DNA of 64,000 bases from Paenibacillus sp. FSL R5-0912 (GCF_000758605.1 NZ_CP009282.1:5084001-5148000); one strand, 5' to 3'; numbered from the stretch's first letter, positions 17,011 through 26,073 are shown. The notes: generated from the letters alone by a model not told the origin. Numbers and translations are program-made.

Positions 17011-17961
17011 CTAGTGAGAGGTTACAGCCGGTTTACCCAGCGTCTGCAGCACTTTCATCGAACCGTACAGCTCGGTAATCTGTGCGAATTCAGCTTCGTT
17101 GTAGAAAGAGCATATGCCTTGAGTGTACTCTTTGGCTGTCTCAATGGCAAAACGCACCGCCTGGGCAATATCAATCTCATGGCTAGCCCCTGTACCGCAG
17201 CCGGGCACCATGGACTGGGCAGTAATCGCCAACCCTACAACAGGAGCCGAAGTCGCTACTGCCGGCTGCAGGATGGAATTGATATGATATAGTCCGTTAC
17301 CGTAAGGAGTAATATCCTGCGTAGTTACCGGAAAAGTAACCGGATACTGTCCTGTCGTCATTTCCATGATGCGCAGCAGATCCTCACTGACCCGCAGAAT
17401 GTACCCTTCTTTGACCGTAGGTGAGATTGCAATGCCTTTATGATTCACCACACGGTTGCCCTTGGTCGTATCAATAGAAATAATCGCTTCCATCTCCGGC
17501 AATACCTCGTGCTCATTCATCTGCAGGATATCCACCGGGGAATCCATGAAATCAACGGGCTCATGCGGCAGTGTCGGAGCATCCGGGCAAATATGCGTCG
17601 TAACCAGGACGTCACCCTGCAGTACGTCTCCTTTGGTCTGCATGTTTGCCAGCTTCAGTGCCGCAGCGATTGCCGCCACTGCGCCGTCTGCATCAGAGAC
17701 AATGCCGATCCGGCTGGGGCGCGCTCCTATTCCGCCAAGTCTGCCGACAATTCCGAAGGTTGGCGCGCTGCCGCCTCCAAGCTTGCCTTGACTGCCCGGA
17801 ATGGTGATTTTGACGAATTCCGTACTGCCTTTTTCACCTTCCACTTTCTGAACCTCAACCTTAACCGCAGGATATGCTGCGAATAACTGCCTGACCTGCT
17901 CACCATTAACATAAGCGCTGTCCAGTGCGTTCAAAACTGTAATTGTCTGATGAAGTGCCAT
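17011..17961 (-). CDS. DUF1177 family protein
   Basis: 316-residue cytoplasmic protein of the uncharacterised DUF1177 family. Recognisable stretches are TFGIVGRLGGIGARPSRIG, ISDADGAVAAIAAALKL with a leading V, VTTHICPDAPTLPHEPVDF, and ISIDTTKGNRVVNHKGIAI. Invariant-looking Asp, His and Cys residues suggest a metal-dependent or hydrolytic enzyme, but none is assigned. It is the first gene of the operon continuing into AroM, aminopeptidase and racemase, and its promoter must lie in 17962-18250. The family travels with peptide and amino acid catabolic genes. Function here is unknown. Confidence 0.85.
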   Translation of the reverse strand: MALHQTITVLNALDSAYVNGEQVRQLFAAYPAVKVEVQKVEGEKGSTEFVKITIPGSQGKLGGGSAPTFGIVGRLGGIGARPSRIGIVSDADGAVAAIAAALKLANMQTKGDVLQGDVLVTTHICPDAPTLPHEPVDFMDSPVDILQMNEHEVLPEMEAIISIDTTKGNRVVNHKGIAISPTVKEGYILRVSEDLLRIMEMTTGQYPVTFPVTTQDITPYGNGLYHINSILQPAVATSAPVVGLAITAQSMVPGCGTGASHEIDIAQAVRFAIETAKEYTQGICSFYNEAEFAQITELYGSMKVLQTLGKPAVTSH

Positions 17962-18255
17962 TATAATTCCTCCCCGGATGCATGCTCATGATTGTGATGT
18001 TTGAATTCATACTATCTTAAAATTCGAAACGTCCACAATGTACCGCCCTGCCAAAACTAAGTTGTTTTTCTTGTCCTTTGCACATAAACCTTACGCGCAA
18101 GGTACACTCTTCGGCCTTTAAGCAGCATCCGGCATCCATTAAACCCCTAAATACCCCGTTTCATCACATAAAGAAATATAAATAAAGGTTAATTATTCCA
18201 TATGGCGAATTAAAAGAAGGTTACACATCATCAAATTATGGAAGAGGGTTACTAC

Positions 18256-19299
18256 ATGAAGCTGGAACAGACTGAGCCTCAAAAAGAGCTCCAACAAACC
18301 ATCGATCAGGAAGTTCTGCTCTCCGGATTTTCGGGTACGGTACTGGTTACGCAACACGATCAGACCCTCGCAGCGGCTGCTTGCGGACACTCCAATGTAG
18401 CGGAGGAACGGATTAATCAGCTTAACACCTGCTTCGGGATTGCTTCCGGCAGCAAACTGTTCACAGCAGTAGCCATCTGCCAGCTGGTGGAGCAGGGCAA
18501 GCTTTCTTTTGACGGCAAGGTACTGGAAGTTTTACATGAGCAGAAGTTCCCCTTGTTCAGCCCGGAGATCACGGTTCATCAGCTGCTGACGCATAGCTCG
18601 GGCATTCCGGATTATTTCGATGAGGAGGTTATGGACGACTTCGCAGCACTTTGGGAGGAGATACCGATGTATACGCTCAGGCGACCCGGTGATTTCCTGG
18701 CACTATTTGCAGCCCTGCCGATGAAATTCACTCCCGGCGATCGTTTCCACTATAACAATGCGGGTTATATCTTGCTTAGTCTGGTAGTCGAAGCGGTCAG
18801 CGGAATGAATTTCACGGATTATGTGGAGCAGCATATTTTCCAGCCTTGCGGGATGAAGGATTCCGGTTATTTCGCCCTGGATGCCCTCCCGGCCAATACA
18901 GCTCTCGGTTATATCGACAATGAGACCGGAGAGAATATCAGCAACATCTATTCCATTCCGGTGGTGGGCGGCGGCGATGGCGGTGCTTTTGTCACGGCAG
19001 CGGATATGCAGAAGCTGTGGACATGCCTGCTAGGGCACAAGCTGCTGCAGCCAGAGACGACTGCCCTGCTGCTCACACCGCATATTCTTGAGGATGAGGA
19101 TACTTACTACGGCTATGGAGTGTGGATTACGATCCGAAACGGCGGGGTGTTAAAATACCATCTCATGGGCTCCGATCCCGGGGTCTCCTTTCGCTCAGCA
19201 GTCTATCCGGCAAGCGGCGTAACCTTCACCGCTCTCTGCAACCGGAGTAGAGGGACTTACCGGATGATGCTGGCCGTGGAGGAGAATCTGCAGCTGTAA
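18256..19299 (+). CDS. Serine hydrolase, beta-lactamase/D-alanyl-D-alanine carboxypeptidase-like
   Basis: 347-residue protein of the class C beta-lactamase-related family. The nucleophile motif SGSK is at residues 64-67, and the YNN triad motif lies near residue 170 in FHYNNAGYIL. The third box is HLMG near 300 rather than a classic KTG/HTG. No signal peptide is visible, so it is probably cytoplasmic, like many esterases or peptidases of this family. Start ATG at 18256 follows GAAGAGGG. It is monocistronic and divergent from the DUF1177 operon, sharing a 294-bp intergenic region, and might act in the same pathway. A terminator follows at 19353. Confidence 0.85.
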   Translation: MKLEQTEPQKELQQTIDQEVLLSGFSGTVLVTQHDQTLAAAACGHSNVAEERINQLNTCFGIASGSKLFTAVAICQLVEQGKLSFDGKVLEVLHEQKFPLFSPEITVHQLLTHSSGIPDYFDEEVMDDFAALWEEIPMYTLRRPGDFLALFAALPMKFTPGDRFHYNNAGYILLSLVVEAVSGMNFTDYVEQHIFQPCGMKDSGYFALDALPANTALGYIDNETGENISNIYSIPVVGGGDGGAFVTAADMQKLWTCLLGHKLLQPETTALLLTPHILEDEDTYYGYGVWITIRNGGVLKYHLMGSDPGVSFRSAVYPASGVTFTALCNRSRGTYRMMLAVEENLQL

Positions 19300-19352
19300 C
19301 AGCAGGCCTTCCGCGCACTATAGGCTTTCACGCTTAAATTCTATATTACAAA

Positions 19353-19388
19353 AAGCCCTACGCCAGCAATTCACTGGTCGTAGGGCTT
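19353..19388. terminator. Bidirectional terminator between the serine hydrolase and pdp
   Basis: AAGCCCTACG pairs with CGTAGGGCTT with a further CAG/CTG pair. It is followed by TTTTTG on the minus strand (end of pdp) and TTCTTT on the plus strand. Confidence 0.8.
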
Positions 19389-19439
19389 CTTTGGCTATTC
19401 ATTATTCATTGCTAAGCAATCAGGAATCGGTAACCCGGT

Positions 19440-20771
19440 TTAGTAGCGCGTTACGCCATCCTTAGTCACCAGCGCGAATACCAGTGGCTGCGGCGGAACC
19501 GGCTGAGCGGAGATGCGGTAAGCTTCCAGCACCTTGGCTTCGGCTTCCTGCACTTTGCTCTCACTGGCATCATTCACATGCAGCACGGCAAGCGTATCGC
19601 CTGCGGCTACGGCATCGCCGACCTTAATCGCCAGCTGAATGCCAACGGCCAGGTCGATGACGGATTCCTTCGTTTCGCGTCCGGCGCCGAGCAGCATTGC
19701 CGCTACGCCGATCTCTTCGGCCTGAATGCTCTCCACATACCCTGCGGCTTCCGCCTTCACTTCGATGAACTTGCGCGCTGCCGGCAAAGTATCCGGCGAC
19801 TCAATCTGCGTGGCATCGCCGCCTTGGGCAGACACCATCTGCTTGAACTTGTCCAGCGCACTGCCGTCTTTGATATGGGACAGCAGAATGGAGCGCGCTT
19901 CTTCTTCGTCCTTCGCCTTGCCGCCGAGCACCAGCATCTGGCTGCCCAGAATGAGGCAGACCTCCTGCAGATCCTTCGGCCCGTGACCGTTCAAGGTCTC
20001 AATGCCTTCTTTGATCTCCAGCGCATTACCGATGCCGAAGCCCAGCGGCTGGTCCATGTCGCTGATCACTGCGACCGTGTTGCGGCCGAGATGCGTGCCG
20101 ATATCCACCATTGCCTGTGCGAGTGCGATGGAATCCTCCAGCGTCTTCATGAACGCGCCGCTGCCGGTCTTCACATCAAGTACGATGGCATCCGCACCTG
20201 CGGCGATCTTCTTGCTCATTACGGAGCTGGCAATCAGCGGAATGGATTCCACGGTTGCAGTCACGTCACGCAGCGCGTACAACTTCTTGTCCGCAGGCGT
20301 AATGTTACCGGACTGGCCGATGACAGCTGCGCCGATCTCCCCTACCTGGGTGAAGAATCGCTCCCGGTCCATCTCCACGGAGAATCCGGTGATTGACTCC
20401 AGCTTGTCGAGTGTGCCGCCAGTGTGGCCGAGGCCGCGTCCGGACATTTTGGCCACCGGAACTCCGGCTGCGGCTACAAGCGGGGCCAAAACAACCGTCG
20501 TTTTGTCGCCAACACCACCGGTAGAATGCTTGTCTACCTTGATGCCGGCTATCGGACTGAGATCCACCTGGTCACCGGACATCGCCATTTCCAGGGTCAG
20601 ATCACCGGTCTCCCGTGCGTTCATTCCGCGGAAATAGACAGCCATCGCCAAGGCAGAAATCTGGTAATCAGGAATTTCACCTTTGCTGTAGCCTTGAATC
20701 AGAAAAGCTATTTCTTCACGGCTGAGCTCTCCGCCGTCTCTTTTTTTCTGAATAAGATCAACTGCACGCAT
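19440..20771 (-). CDS. pdp: Pyrimidine-nucleoside phosphorylase
   Basis: 443-residue enzyme that cleaves uridine, thymidine and deoxyuridine with phosphate to the base and (deoxy)ribose-1-phosphate. The start MRAVDLIQKKRDGGELSREE and the phosphate-binding KVDKHSTGGVGDKTT near residue 80 are family signatures, as is the glycine-rich VAKMSGRGLGHTGGTLDKLE. Length is normal. The start codon overlaps the stop of the purine phosphorylase gene upstream (TAATG). It completes a salvage operon with two purine phosphorylases and phosphopentomutase. Confidence 0.96.
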   Translation of the reverse strand: MRAVDLIQKKRDGGELSREEIAFLIQGYSKGEIPDYQISALAMAVYFRGMNARETGDLTLEMAMSGDQVDLSPIAGIKVDKHSTGGVGDKTTVVLAPLVAAAGVPVAKMSGRGLGHTGGTLDKLESITGFSVEMDRERFFTQVGEIGAAVIGQSGNITPADKKLYALRDVTATVESIPLIASSVMSKKIAAGADAIVLDVKTGSGAFMKTLEDSIALAQAMVDIGTHLGRNTVAVISDMDQPLGFGIGNALEIKEGIETLNGHGPKDLQEVCLILGSQMLVLGGKAKDEEEARSILLSHIKDGSALDKFKQMVSAQGGDATQIESPDTLPAARKFIEVKAEAAGYVESIQAEEIGVAAMLLGAGRETKESVIDLAVGIQLAIKVGDAVAAGDTLAVLHVNDASESKVQEAEAKVLEAYRISAQPVPPQPLVFALVTKDGVTRY

Positions 20772-21634
20772 TATACCTGTACCTCACGGACAAAGGCGCG
20801 CACAAGGCCGATGAATTTCGGTTTGGTCAGGTTAGCTACTTTTACCACCTGCTCATGAGTAAGCGGCTCCAGCTCGTCCCCGATCGCCATATCCGTGATA
20901 CAGGTAATGCCGAGCACGCGAAGCTTGCTGTGGCTGGCTACGATCACTTCGGGCACGGTGGACATCCCAACGGCATCGCCGCCGAGGTAGGCCAGCATTT
21001 TGAGTTCAGCCGGAGTTTCATAGGTAGGGCCGCTGATGCCGGCATATACGCCTTCCTGCAGCACTAGCGCTTCGCCGTCCACACCTTTAACTTCACCCGC
21101 AAGCTTCTTGGCCAGCGCAATATATTCAGGGTCATAGGCACGGGACATATCAGGGAAACGCACACCCAGCTCCGGATCATTCGGTCCGATCAGCGGATTG
21201 TCGCCAGTCATATTCAGATGGTCGGTAATCAGCATAAGGTCGCCGGCTTTGAACGCTCTGTTCATTCCGCCGCCTGCATTGGTAATTACGAGTGTGCCTA
21301 CGCCAAGCTTAGCCATTACGTATACCGGCAGCACCACTTTGCGCATTTCATAACCTTCATAGTAGTGGAAACGGCCCTGCATGATCATAACATCCTTGCC
21401 TTCCAGCTTACCGATCACGAACCGTCCGGCATGACCTTCTACCGTGGAACGCGGGAAATGCGGAATTTCTTCATAAGGCAGATATACCGCATCTTCGATC
21501 TGATCGCCCAGATCCCCAAGGCCGGAGCCTAGAATAAGTCCGATGCCCGGTGTGTAAGAACCGAATTTGGATTGAATATATTCAGCAGCTTCTTGAACCT
21601 GAGTGCCGTATGGGACTGTTGATGGTGTTGTCAT
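20771..21634 (-). CDS. Purine nucleoside phosphorylase paralogue (trimeric type), Asp in base site
   Basis: 287-residue member of the PNP/MTAP family. Visible motifs are GLILGSGLGDLGD (phosphate loop), HFPRSTVEGHAGR, VITNAGGGMNRAF, GPTYETPAE with the catalytic-site Glu, and VGMSTVPEVIVA. At the position of the base-recognising Asn (Asn243 of mammalian PNP) it reads ITDMA, Asp248, whereas the downstream paralogue reads ITNMA. Asn selects 6-oxopurines. Asp at this position is associated with acceptance of 6-aminopurines. It may therefore act on adenosine or a modified purine nucleoside. It lies 51 bp after the paralogue and is coupled to pdp. Confidence 0.9.
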   Translation of the reverse strand: MTTPSTVPYGTQVQEAAEYIQSKFGSYTPGIGLILGSGLGDLGDQIEDAVYLPYEEIPHFPRSTVEGHAGRFVIGKLEGKDVMIMQGRFHYYEGYEMRKVVLPVYVMAKLGVGTLVITNAGGGMNRAFKAGDLMLITDHLNMTGDNPLIGPNDPELGVRFPDMSRAYDPEYIALAKKLAGEVKGVDGEALVLQEGVYAGISGPTYETPAELKMLAYLGGDAVGMSTVPEVIVASHSKLRVLGITCITDMAIGDELEPLTHEQVVKVANLTKPKFIGLVRAFVREVQV

Positions 21635-21685
21635 AGGTTGATCCTCCCGGATATGAATTGTCTTGTAAATAGCTTGAAGCAGGAA

Positions 21686-22510
21686 CTACATCTTCGGAAT
21701 AAAAGCCAGCACCAGCTTCAGGAATTGCTCGCGCACACGTTCCGCTGTCTCCATCACTTCTGCATGGTTCAGCGGCTGTTCCAGAATTCCGGCAGCCATG
21801 TTGGTGATGCAGGAAATACCAAGCACTTCAATACCGGCATGACGGGCCACAATCGTCTCAGATACCGTGGACATCCCTACTGCATCTGCCCCTTGGCGGC
21901 GCAGCATAACGATTTCAGCAGGAGTCTCATAGTTGGGTCCGAGCAGACCGGCGTATACGCCTTCCTTGAACTCGAAGTTCAGCGCTGCAGCAGCTTCTTT
22001 GGCGGCTGCGATCAGGCGCGGGCTGTAAGCCGAAGACATATCCGGGAAACGTACGCCCAGCGCATTATCATTCGGTCCGGTCAGCGGATTGCGGCCTGTC
22101 AGGTTCAGATGGTCAGTAATCAGCATCAGATCACCCGGTGTGAAATCGGTGTTGACCCCCCCGGCAGCGTTAGTAACCAGCAGGCTGGTTACGCCCAGCT
22201 CTTTCATTACGCGCACCGGGAATGCCGTAGTTTCTGGTCCGTACCCTTCGTACATGTGGAAGCGGCCTTTCATCATGACCACGCGGCGGCCTTCGATCAT
22301 ACCGATCAGCAGTTCACCTTCATGTCCTTCAACAGTGGATACGGGGAAATGGGGAATTTCATGATAAGGAATGACTACCTCGTCTGTGATCAGATCGGCC
22401 AGAACACCGAGACCGGAGCCGAGAATCAGCCCGATCTCGGGGGCGACGGTACATTTGTCTTTGATATATATTGCTGCTTCTTGAATATTGCTTTGGGTAA
22501 CTGCGGTCAT
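21686..22510 (-). CDS. punA: Purine-nucleoside phosphorylase
   Basis: 274-residue trimeric-type PNP cleaving inosine and guanosine to base and ribose-1-phosphate. Motifs are GLILGSGLGVLAD, HFPVSTVEGHEGE, LVTNAAGGVNTDF, GPNYETPAE, VGMSTVSETIVARH and the canonical base site SCITNMAAG (Asn237). Start ATG at 22510 follows AAGGAGG. The longer frame beginning at 22555 precedes that site. It corresponds in position to pupG of B. subtilis, directly after deoB, and is the likely ancestral copy of the two. Confidence 0.95.
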   Translation of the reverse strand: MTAVTQSNIQEAAIYIKDKCTVAPEIGLILGSGLGVLADLITDEVVIPYHEIPHFPVSTVEGHEGELLIGMIEGRRVVMMKGRFHMYEGYGPETTAFPVRVMKELGVTSLLVTNAAGGVNTDFTPGDLMLITDHLNLTGRNPLTGPNDNALGVRFPDMSSAYSPRLIAAAKEAAAALNFEFKEGVYAGLLGPNYETPAEIVMLRRQGADAVGMSTVSETIVARHAGIEVLGISCITNMAAGILEQPLNHAEVMETAERVREQFLKLVLAFIPKM

Positions 22511-22603
22511 GGTTGGTTCCTCCTTGAGGTGGGTGGGATGAACTTTAGTCATCAACGTAAAGCTGAGCCGTCACTACGGTGATATTTGGACTTCCGGCCG
22601 CTG

Positions 22604-22658
22604 TTGTCTACAGATTTCTTCAATATTGACCCGCTTAGCGGTTGAAATCCGTAGACAA
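22604..22658. repeat. Imperfect inverted repeat in the deoB-punA gap
   Basis: TTGTCTAC with GATTT pairs with AAATC and GTAGACAA around a loop of about 25 bases. The 22560-22753 stretch otherwise holds no gene. It looks like one of the palindromic intergenic elements of this genome rather than a simple terminator, since no T-run follows. Confidence 0.5.
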
Positions 22659-22753
22659 AGGCGGTCGCTATCGCTCCTACAGTTCCAAATTTCCCCTTCG
22701 ATTCTTCTCGCTTTTAGATATATCCTTCAGTTCATCTTGATTTATTATTTATA

Positions 22754-23932
22754 TTAAATTAATTCAGACAAAAAGCTCGTCCCGTACTGCGGTGCCTTCG
22801 CTCCAAAGTTATCGGCGATGGTAGCGGCAACGTCAGAGAAAGTCTGGCGGATACCCAGGCTACCCGGAGTCTTGAATCGCGGGCTGTAGATCAGGAGCGG
22901 CACATATTCACGGGTATGATCCGTTCCGGCATGGATCGGGTCATTGCCGTGGTCAGCCGAGATGATCAGCAGATCATCTTCTCCAAGGGTGGACAGCAGC
23001 TCAGGCAGCGCCTGATCGAACACTTCCAGCGCCCGGCCGTAGCCTTCCGGATCACGGCGGTGGCCATACAGGGAATCGAAATCAACGAGATTGGTGAACA
23101 GGAATCCGTTGAACGGCTTGCGCAGCTCATCAATCGTAATCTGGATGCCGTGCTCATTGCTCTTCGTCGGGTAGGAAGCTGTTACACCTTCGCCAGTGAA
23201 GATATCATTGATTTTACCCACGGCGATTACATCCTTGCCGATGTCCTCCAGAGCGTTCATAACGGTCGGCTCCGGCGGCTTCACCGCGTAGTCATGACGG
23301 TTCGGGGTACGCACGAAATTCCCCGGTTCGCCGATATAAGGACGGGCGATGACACGGCCTACGGAGAATTCGGGAGCCATCGTCAGCTCGCGGGCGATCC
23401 GGCAGGCGCTGTACAGCTCTTCCAGAGGAATGATATCTTCATGCGCGGCAAGCTGGAAAACGCTGTCTGCCGAAGTATACACAATCCATGCGCCGGTCTT
23501 CATCTGCTCTTCGCCGTATTCTACGAGAATCTCCGTGCCGGAAGCCGGTTTGTTGCCAATCACCTTACGTCCGGTTGCCGCTTCGAACTTCGCAATCAGC
23601 TCTGCGGGGAATCCGTCAAAATAAGTATTAAAAGGAACCTCAATCTTGAGGCCCATCAGCTCCCAGTGGCCGGTCATCGTATCCTTGCCTACGGAAACCT
23701 CCTGCATTTTGCCGTAATAGCCTGTTGGGGCAGCTACCGGTCCAAGCGGCGGCAGCGGAGCAATATTCGCCAGTCCCAGCTGCTGCAGGTTCGGAAGCTT
23801 TAGACCCGGAACCCGCTCCAGAATATGGCCCAGTGTATGGGAGCCTGTATCTCCAAAATTAGCGGCATCCGGCGCTTCACCGATACCTACACTATCCAGA
23901 ACAATAAATCCGATGCGTTTAAATGAGGACAT
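22754..23932 (-). CDS. deoB: Phosphopentomutase
   Basis: 392-residue enzyme interconverting (deoxy)ribose-1-phosphate and 5-phosphate, feeding salvage sugars into central metabolism. It belongs to the alkaline phosphatase superfamily. The N-terminal metal/nucleophile region is FIVLDSVGIGEAPDAANFG, with the phospho-acceptor Thr in VGKDTMTGHWE near residue 88. C-terminal metal ligands are in ISADHGNDP and GTDHTREYVPLL. Start ATG at 23932 follows GAAGGAGTG. The frame is open further upstream but without support. Gene order xerD-deoB-PNP matches B. subtilis ripX-drm-pupG. Confidence 0.96.
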   Translation of the reverse strand: MSSFKRIGFIVLDSVGIGEAPDAANFGDTGSHTLGHILERVPGLKLPNLQQLGLANIAPLPPLGPVAAPTGYYGKMQEVSVGKDTMTGHWELMGLKIEVPFNTYFDGFPAELIAKFEAATGRKVIGNKPASGTEILVEYGEEQMKTGAWIVYTSADSVFQLAAHEDIIPLEELYSACRIARELTMAPEFSVGRVIARPYIGEPGNFVRTPNRHDYAVKPPEPTVMNALEDIGKDVIAVGKINDIFTGEGVTASYPTKSNEHGIQITIDELRKPFNGFLFTNLVDFDSLYGHRRDPEGYGRALEVFDQALPELLSTLGEDDLLIISADHGNDPIHAGTDHTREYVPLLIYSPRFKTPGSLGIRQTFSDVAATIADNFGAKAPQYGTSFLSELI

Positions 23933-24002
23933 TGCCGTCTTCACTCCTTCGTAGTTTGCATAATCGTAAGGTCTGCTCAAAACAGGAAGAAACTCCGGGA
24001 GA

Positions 24003-24026
24003 ACCTCTCCCGGGAGCTATCCTTTC
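24003..24026 (-). terminator. Hairpin between xerD and deoB
   Basis: CTCCCGGGAG and CTCCGGGAG pair with one bulge. T-rich sequence follows on the minus strand. Possible attenuator or xerD terminator. Confidence 0.4.
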
Positions 24027-24131
24027 AGTATGATTCCATCATAACTTTCTTACTCACAAAAAGCATCTTTTCGGGCTAATCCAACCCATTACCCGTTCTA
24101 TCTCTGGTTACACCAGCGTAATACAGTGTGG

Positions 24132-25025
24132 CTACCTCGCCCGGGGATGGTGATTCTCATAGACTTCCTTCATATTCTTGCGGGCGATTCCGCTATAAAT
24201 CTGAGTGGTCGAAATATCGGAATGGCCCAGCATCTGCTGCACAGAGCGCAGGTCTGCCCCGCCTTCCAGCAGATGAGCGGCGAAGGAATGCCGCAGGGTA
24301 TGCGGTGTGATGTCCTGCTGGATGTCGGCTTCACGCGCATATTTCTTGATTATTTTCCAAAATCCCTGACGGGTCAGCCGCCCGCCCAGACTGTTAAGGA
24401 ACAGTGCCGGCTCCTCCTGGTTCACCCGGAGCAGCTTGTCCCGCATTCCGGCGGTATAACGGGCCACGCAATCCGCAGCAAGCGTACCCAGCGGCACCAC
24501 TCTTTCCTTGCCGGAAGCGCCGCTGCAGCGGACGAACTTCAGCCCGGTGTTCACGTCCTCCACATTCAGCGAGATTAGCTCCGTAACACGGATACCCGTT
24601 GCATAGAGCAGCTCAAGCATCGCCTTATCGCGCATCCCCTGTGGAGCAGATTCATCAGGGACGGCCAGCAGGCGTTCAATATCTTCAATACTAAGAATCA
24701 TCGGCGGTTTCTTACTCGGTTTAATCGTTTCCATATCCACTGTCGGGTCTTGCCCGATCAGCCGTTCTTTCAGTAAAAAATGAAAATAGGCGCGCAGCGA
24801 TACCGTATTCCGGTTGACTGTTGCCGTTGCCTTGCCCGCTCCGCGCAGAGCGCCGAGGTAAAGCATAATATGTGATCTTTTGATTTCTTCCATCGCAGCC
24901 GTGCCACGTTCTTCGGTAAACTCCAGAAACTGTGAAATATCCCGTCCATAGGATTCCAGCGTACTAGGAGACAATCCCTTGTCCCCGGACAAATACTGCA
25001 TAAACGGCTGCAAGTGTGACTTCAT
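24132..25025 (-). CDS. xerD: Site-specific tyrosine recombinase XerD
   Basis: 297-residue recombinase that with XerC resolves chromosome dimers at dif. The N-terminal SAM-like DNA-binding domain starts FMQYLSGDKGLSPSTLESY. Catalytic residues visible in the C-terminal half are the Arg in ATGIRVTEL, HTLRHSFAAHLLEGG (His-x-x-Arg), LGHSDISTTQIY (His and the nucleophilic Tyr). It is full length. Its place between yqzK and deoB is conserved in Bacillus, supporting XerD rather than a phage integrase. Confidence 0.96.
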   Translation of the reverse strand: MKSHLQPFMQYLSGDKGLSPSTLESYGRDISQFLEFTEERGTAAMEEIKRSHIMLYLGALRGAGKATATVNRNTVSLRAYFHFLLKERLIGQDPTVDMETIKPSKKPPMILSIEDIERLLAVPDESAPQGMRDKAMLELLYATGIRVTELISLNVEDVNTGLKFVRCSGASGKERVVPLGTLAADCVARYTAGMRDKLLRVNQEEPALFLNSLGGRLTRQGFWKIIKKYAREADIQQDITPHTLRHSFAAHLLEGGADLRSVQQMLGHSDISTTQIYSGIARKNMKEVYENHHPRAR

Positions 25026-25170
25026 CTATTCACGCTCCTGTCATACTCAGGCTGCTTCATGCCACTCTGCAGCGGTTGGGGTCCGGCAGCAGTCAGAACG
25101 CGGGGCGTCCCTTACATGCTCTAGATTCATTCGACAGGCTTCTAGCTTTTTCCTGCAACCGGCGGAGCAC

Positions 25171-25404
25171 TCACTCCCCGTACCAATAGTAGAACCGCAG
25201 GCGCTGACCTGCGCTCAGCCCATCATCGCTTTGCTTCACATCATGAAATGCCCGGATGGCTGTGCCCTCCGGAATATCATAATTCTGAGCGGGGCTGATC
25301 CAGGCACTAATCCAGCTTAGGACATAATACAGCACACAGCTGATCGCAACGAGTAAGGTCATGAAATACAGCCGGCGTACGGTTTTGGGAATGGAGACAA
25401 TCAT
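25171..25404 (-). CDS. yqzK: DUF4227 family membrane protein (YqzK-like)
   Basis: 77-residue protein with one N-terminal membrane helix (YFMTLLVAISCVLYYVLSWI) and a short hydrophilic tail ending LRFYYWYGE. Position between fur and xerD is the same as B. subtilis yqzK, and the size fits. Function is unknown. It may anchor at the membrane with the C-terminus outside. A GGAGG-type ribosome binding site precedes ATG at 25404. Confidence 0.85.
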   Translation of the reverse strand: MIVSIPKTVRRLYFMTLLVAISCVLYYVLSWISAWISPAQNYDIPEGTAIRAFHDVKQSDDGLSAGQRLRFYYWYGE

Positions 25405-25522
25405 CCGGATAACCTCCTAAAAGTTATGGCAGCATCTGCTTCACTATTCTACTTTGCAGAACTCGTCCTTCACTTTATGCGCCGGAGGGCGGTGTTATGT
25501 ATTGCTCTTTGAATAATCAGTT

Positions 25523-25558
25523 AAAAAGCCCCCTCCGGCCATTCAGCCGGGGAGAGCT
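25523..25558 (-). terminator. Rho-independent terminator of fur
   Basis: On the minus strand AGCTCTCCCCGGC pairs with GCCGGAGGGGGCT around a 6-base loop, followed by TTTTT. It lies 48 bp after the fur stop. Confidence 0.85.
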
Positions 25559-25605
25559 TGTGCGGTAATTCCTCATTTGTATAAGAGTTCATGCTCTATA
25601 TAAGC

Positions 25606-26073
25606 TTATTCGGGAGTATTGCCGTCTGCATTATTCTTATCCTTGCAGCGGTGGCAAATTCCGTGAAAATCAAGTCTATGATCAAGCACCGTAAAATTAT
25701 AATCCTTCTCAAGACGCTCTTCCAGCGGGCCCAGCCAATCCTCACGAATCTCATCCATGGTTCCGCATTGTACACAAATCAGATGATGATGATGATGTTT
25801 CGCTGTATCCGTCCGCAGATCATAACGGGCAACACCGTCTCCGAAATTAATCTTCTCCACGACATGAAGCTCGCTGAGCAGTTCCAGGGTACGATATACG
25901 GTGGCGAGACCGATCTCCGGAGCCTTTTCTTTCACCAGCATGAATACATCTTCAGCGCTTAAATGATCATCCTCGTTCTCCAGGAGAACTCTTAAGGTCG
26001 CTTCCCGTTGAGGTGTAAGCTTGTATCCTTGGGATTGTAGTTGTTGCTTAATCTTGTCTATCCGGGCTTCCAT
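25606..26073 (-). CDS. fur: Ferric uptake regulator Fur
   Basis: 155-residue metal-dependent repressor. The winged helix includes LTPQREATLRVL and IGLATVYRTLELLSELHVV. The metal sites follow as HHHHHLICVQCG (near residue 90) and a C-terminal FHGICHRCKDK, giving two CxxC pairs for structural zinc. Overall sequence fits Fur better than PerR or Zur, but family members are close. Location beside spoIIM, yqzK and xerD matches B. subtilis fur, which settles the assignment. It is transcribed alone with a terminator downstream. Confidence 0.95.
   Translation of the reverse strand: MEARIDKIKQQLQSQGYKLTPQREATLRVLLENEDDHLSAEDVFMLVKEKAPEIGLATVYRTLELLSELHVVEKINFGDGVARYDLRTDTAKHHHHHLICVQCGTMDEIREDWLGPLEERLEKDYNFTVLDHRLDFHGICHRCKDKNNADGNTPE

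Noticed and set aside
21638..22582. Plus-strand open frame of 314 codons opposite the second purine phosphorylase
   Set aside because: Fully covers a well-supported gene on the minus strand, with no start site and no recognisable domains.
22916..23803. Plus-strand open frame of 295 codons opposite deoB
   Set aside because: Shadow of deoB. No start signal and no motifs.
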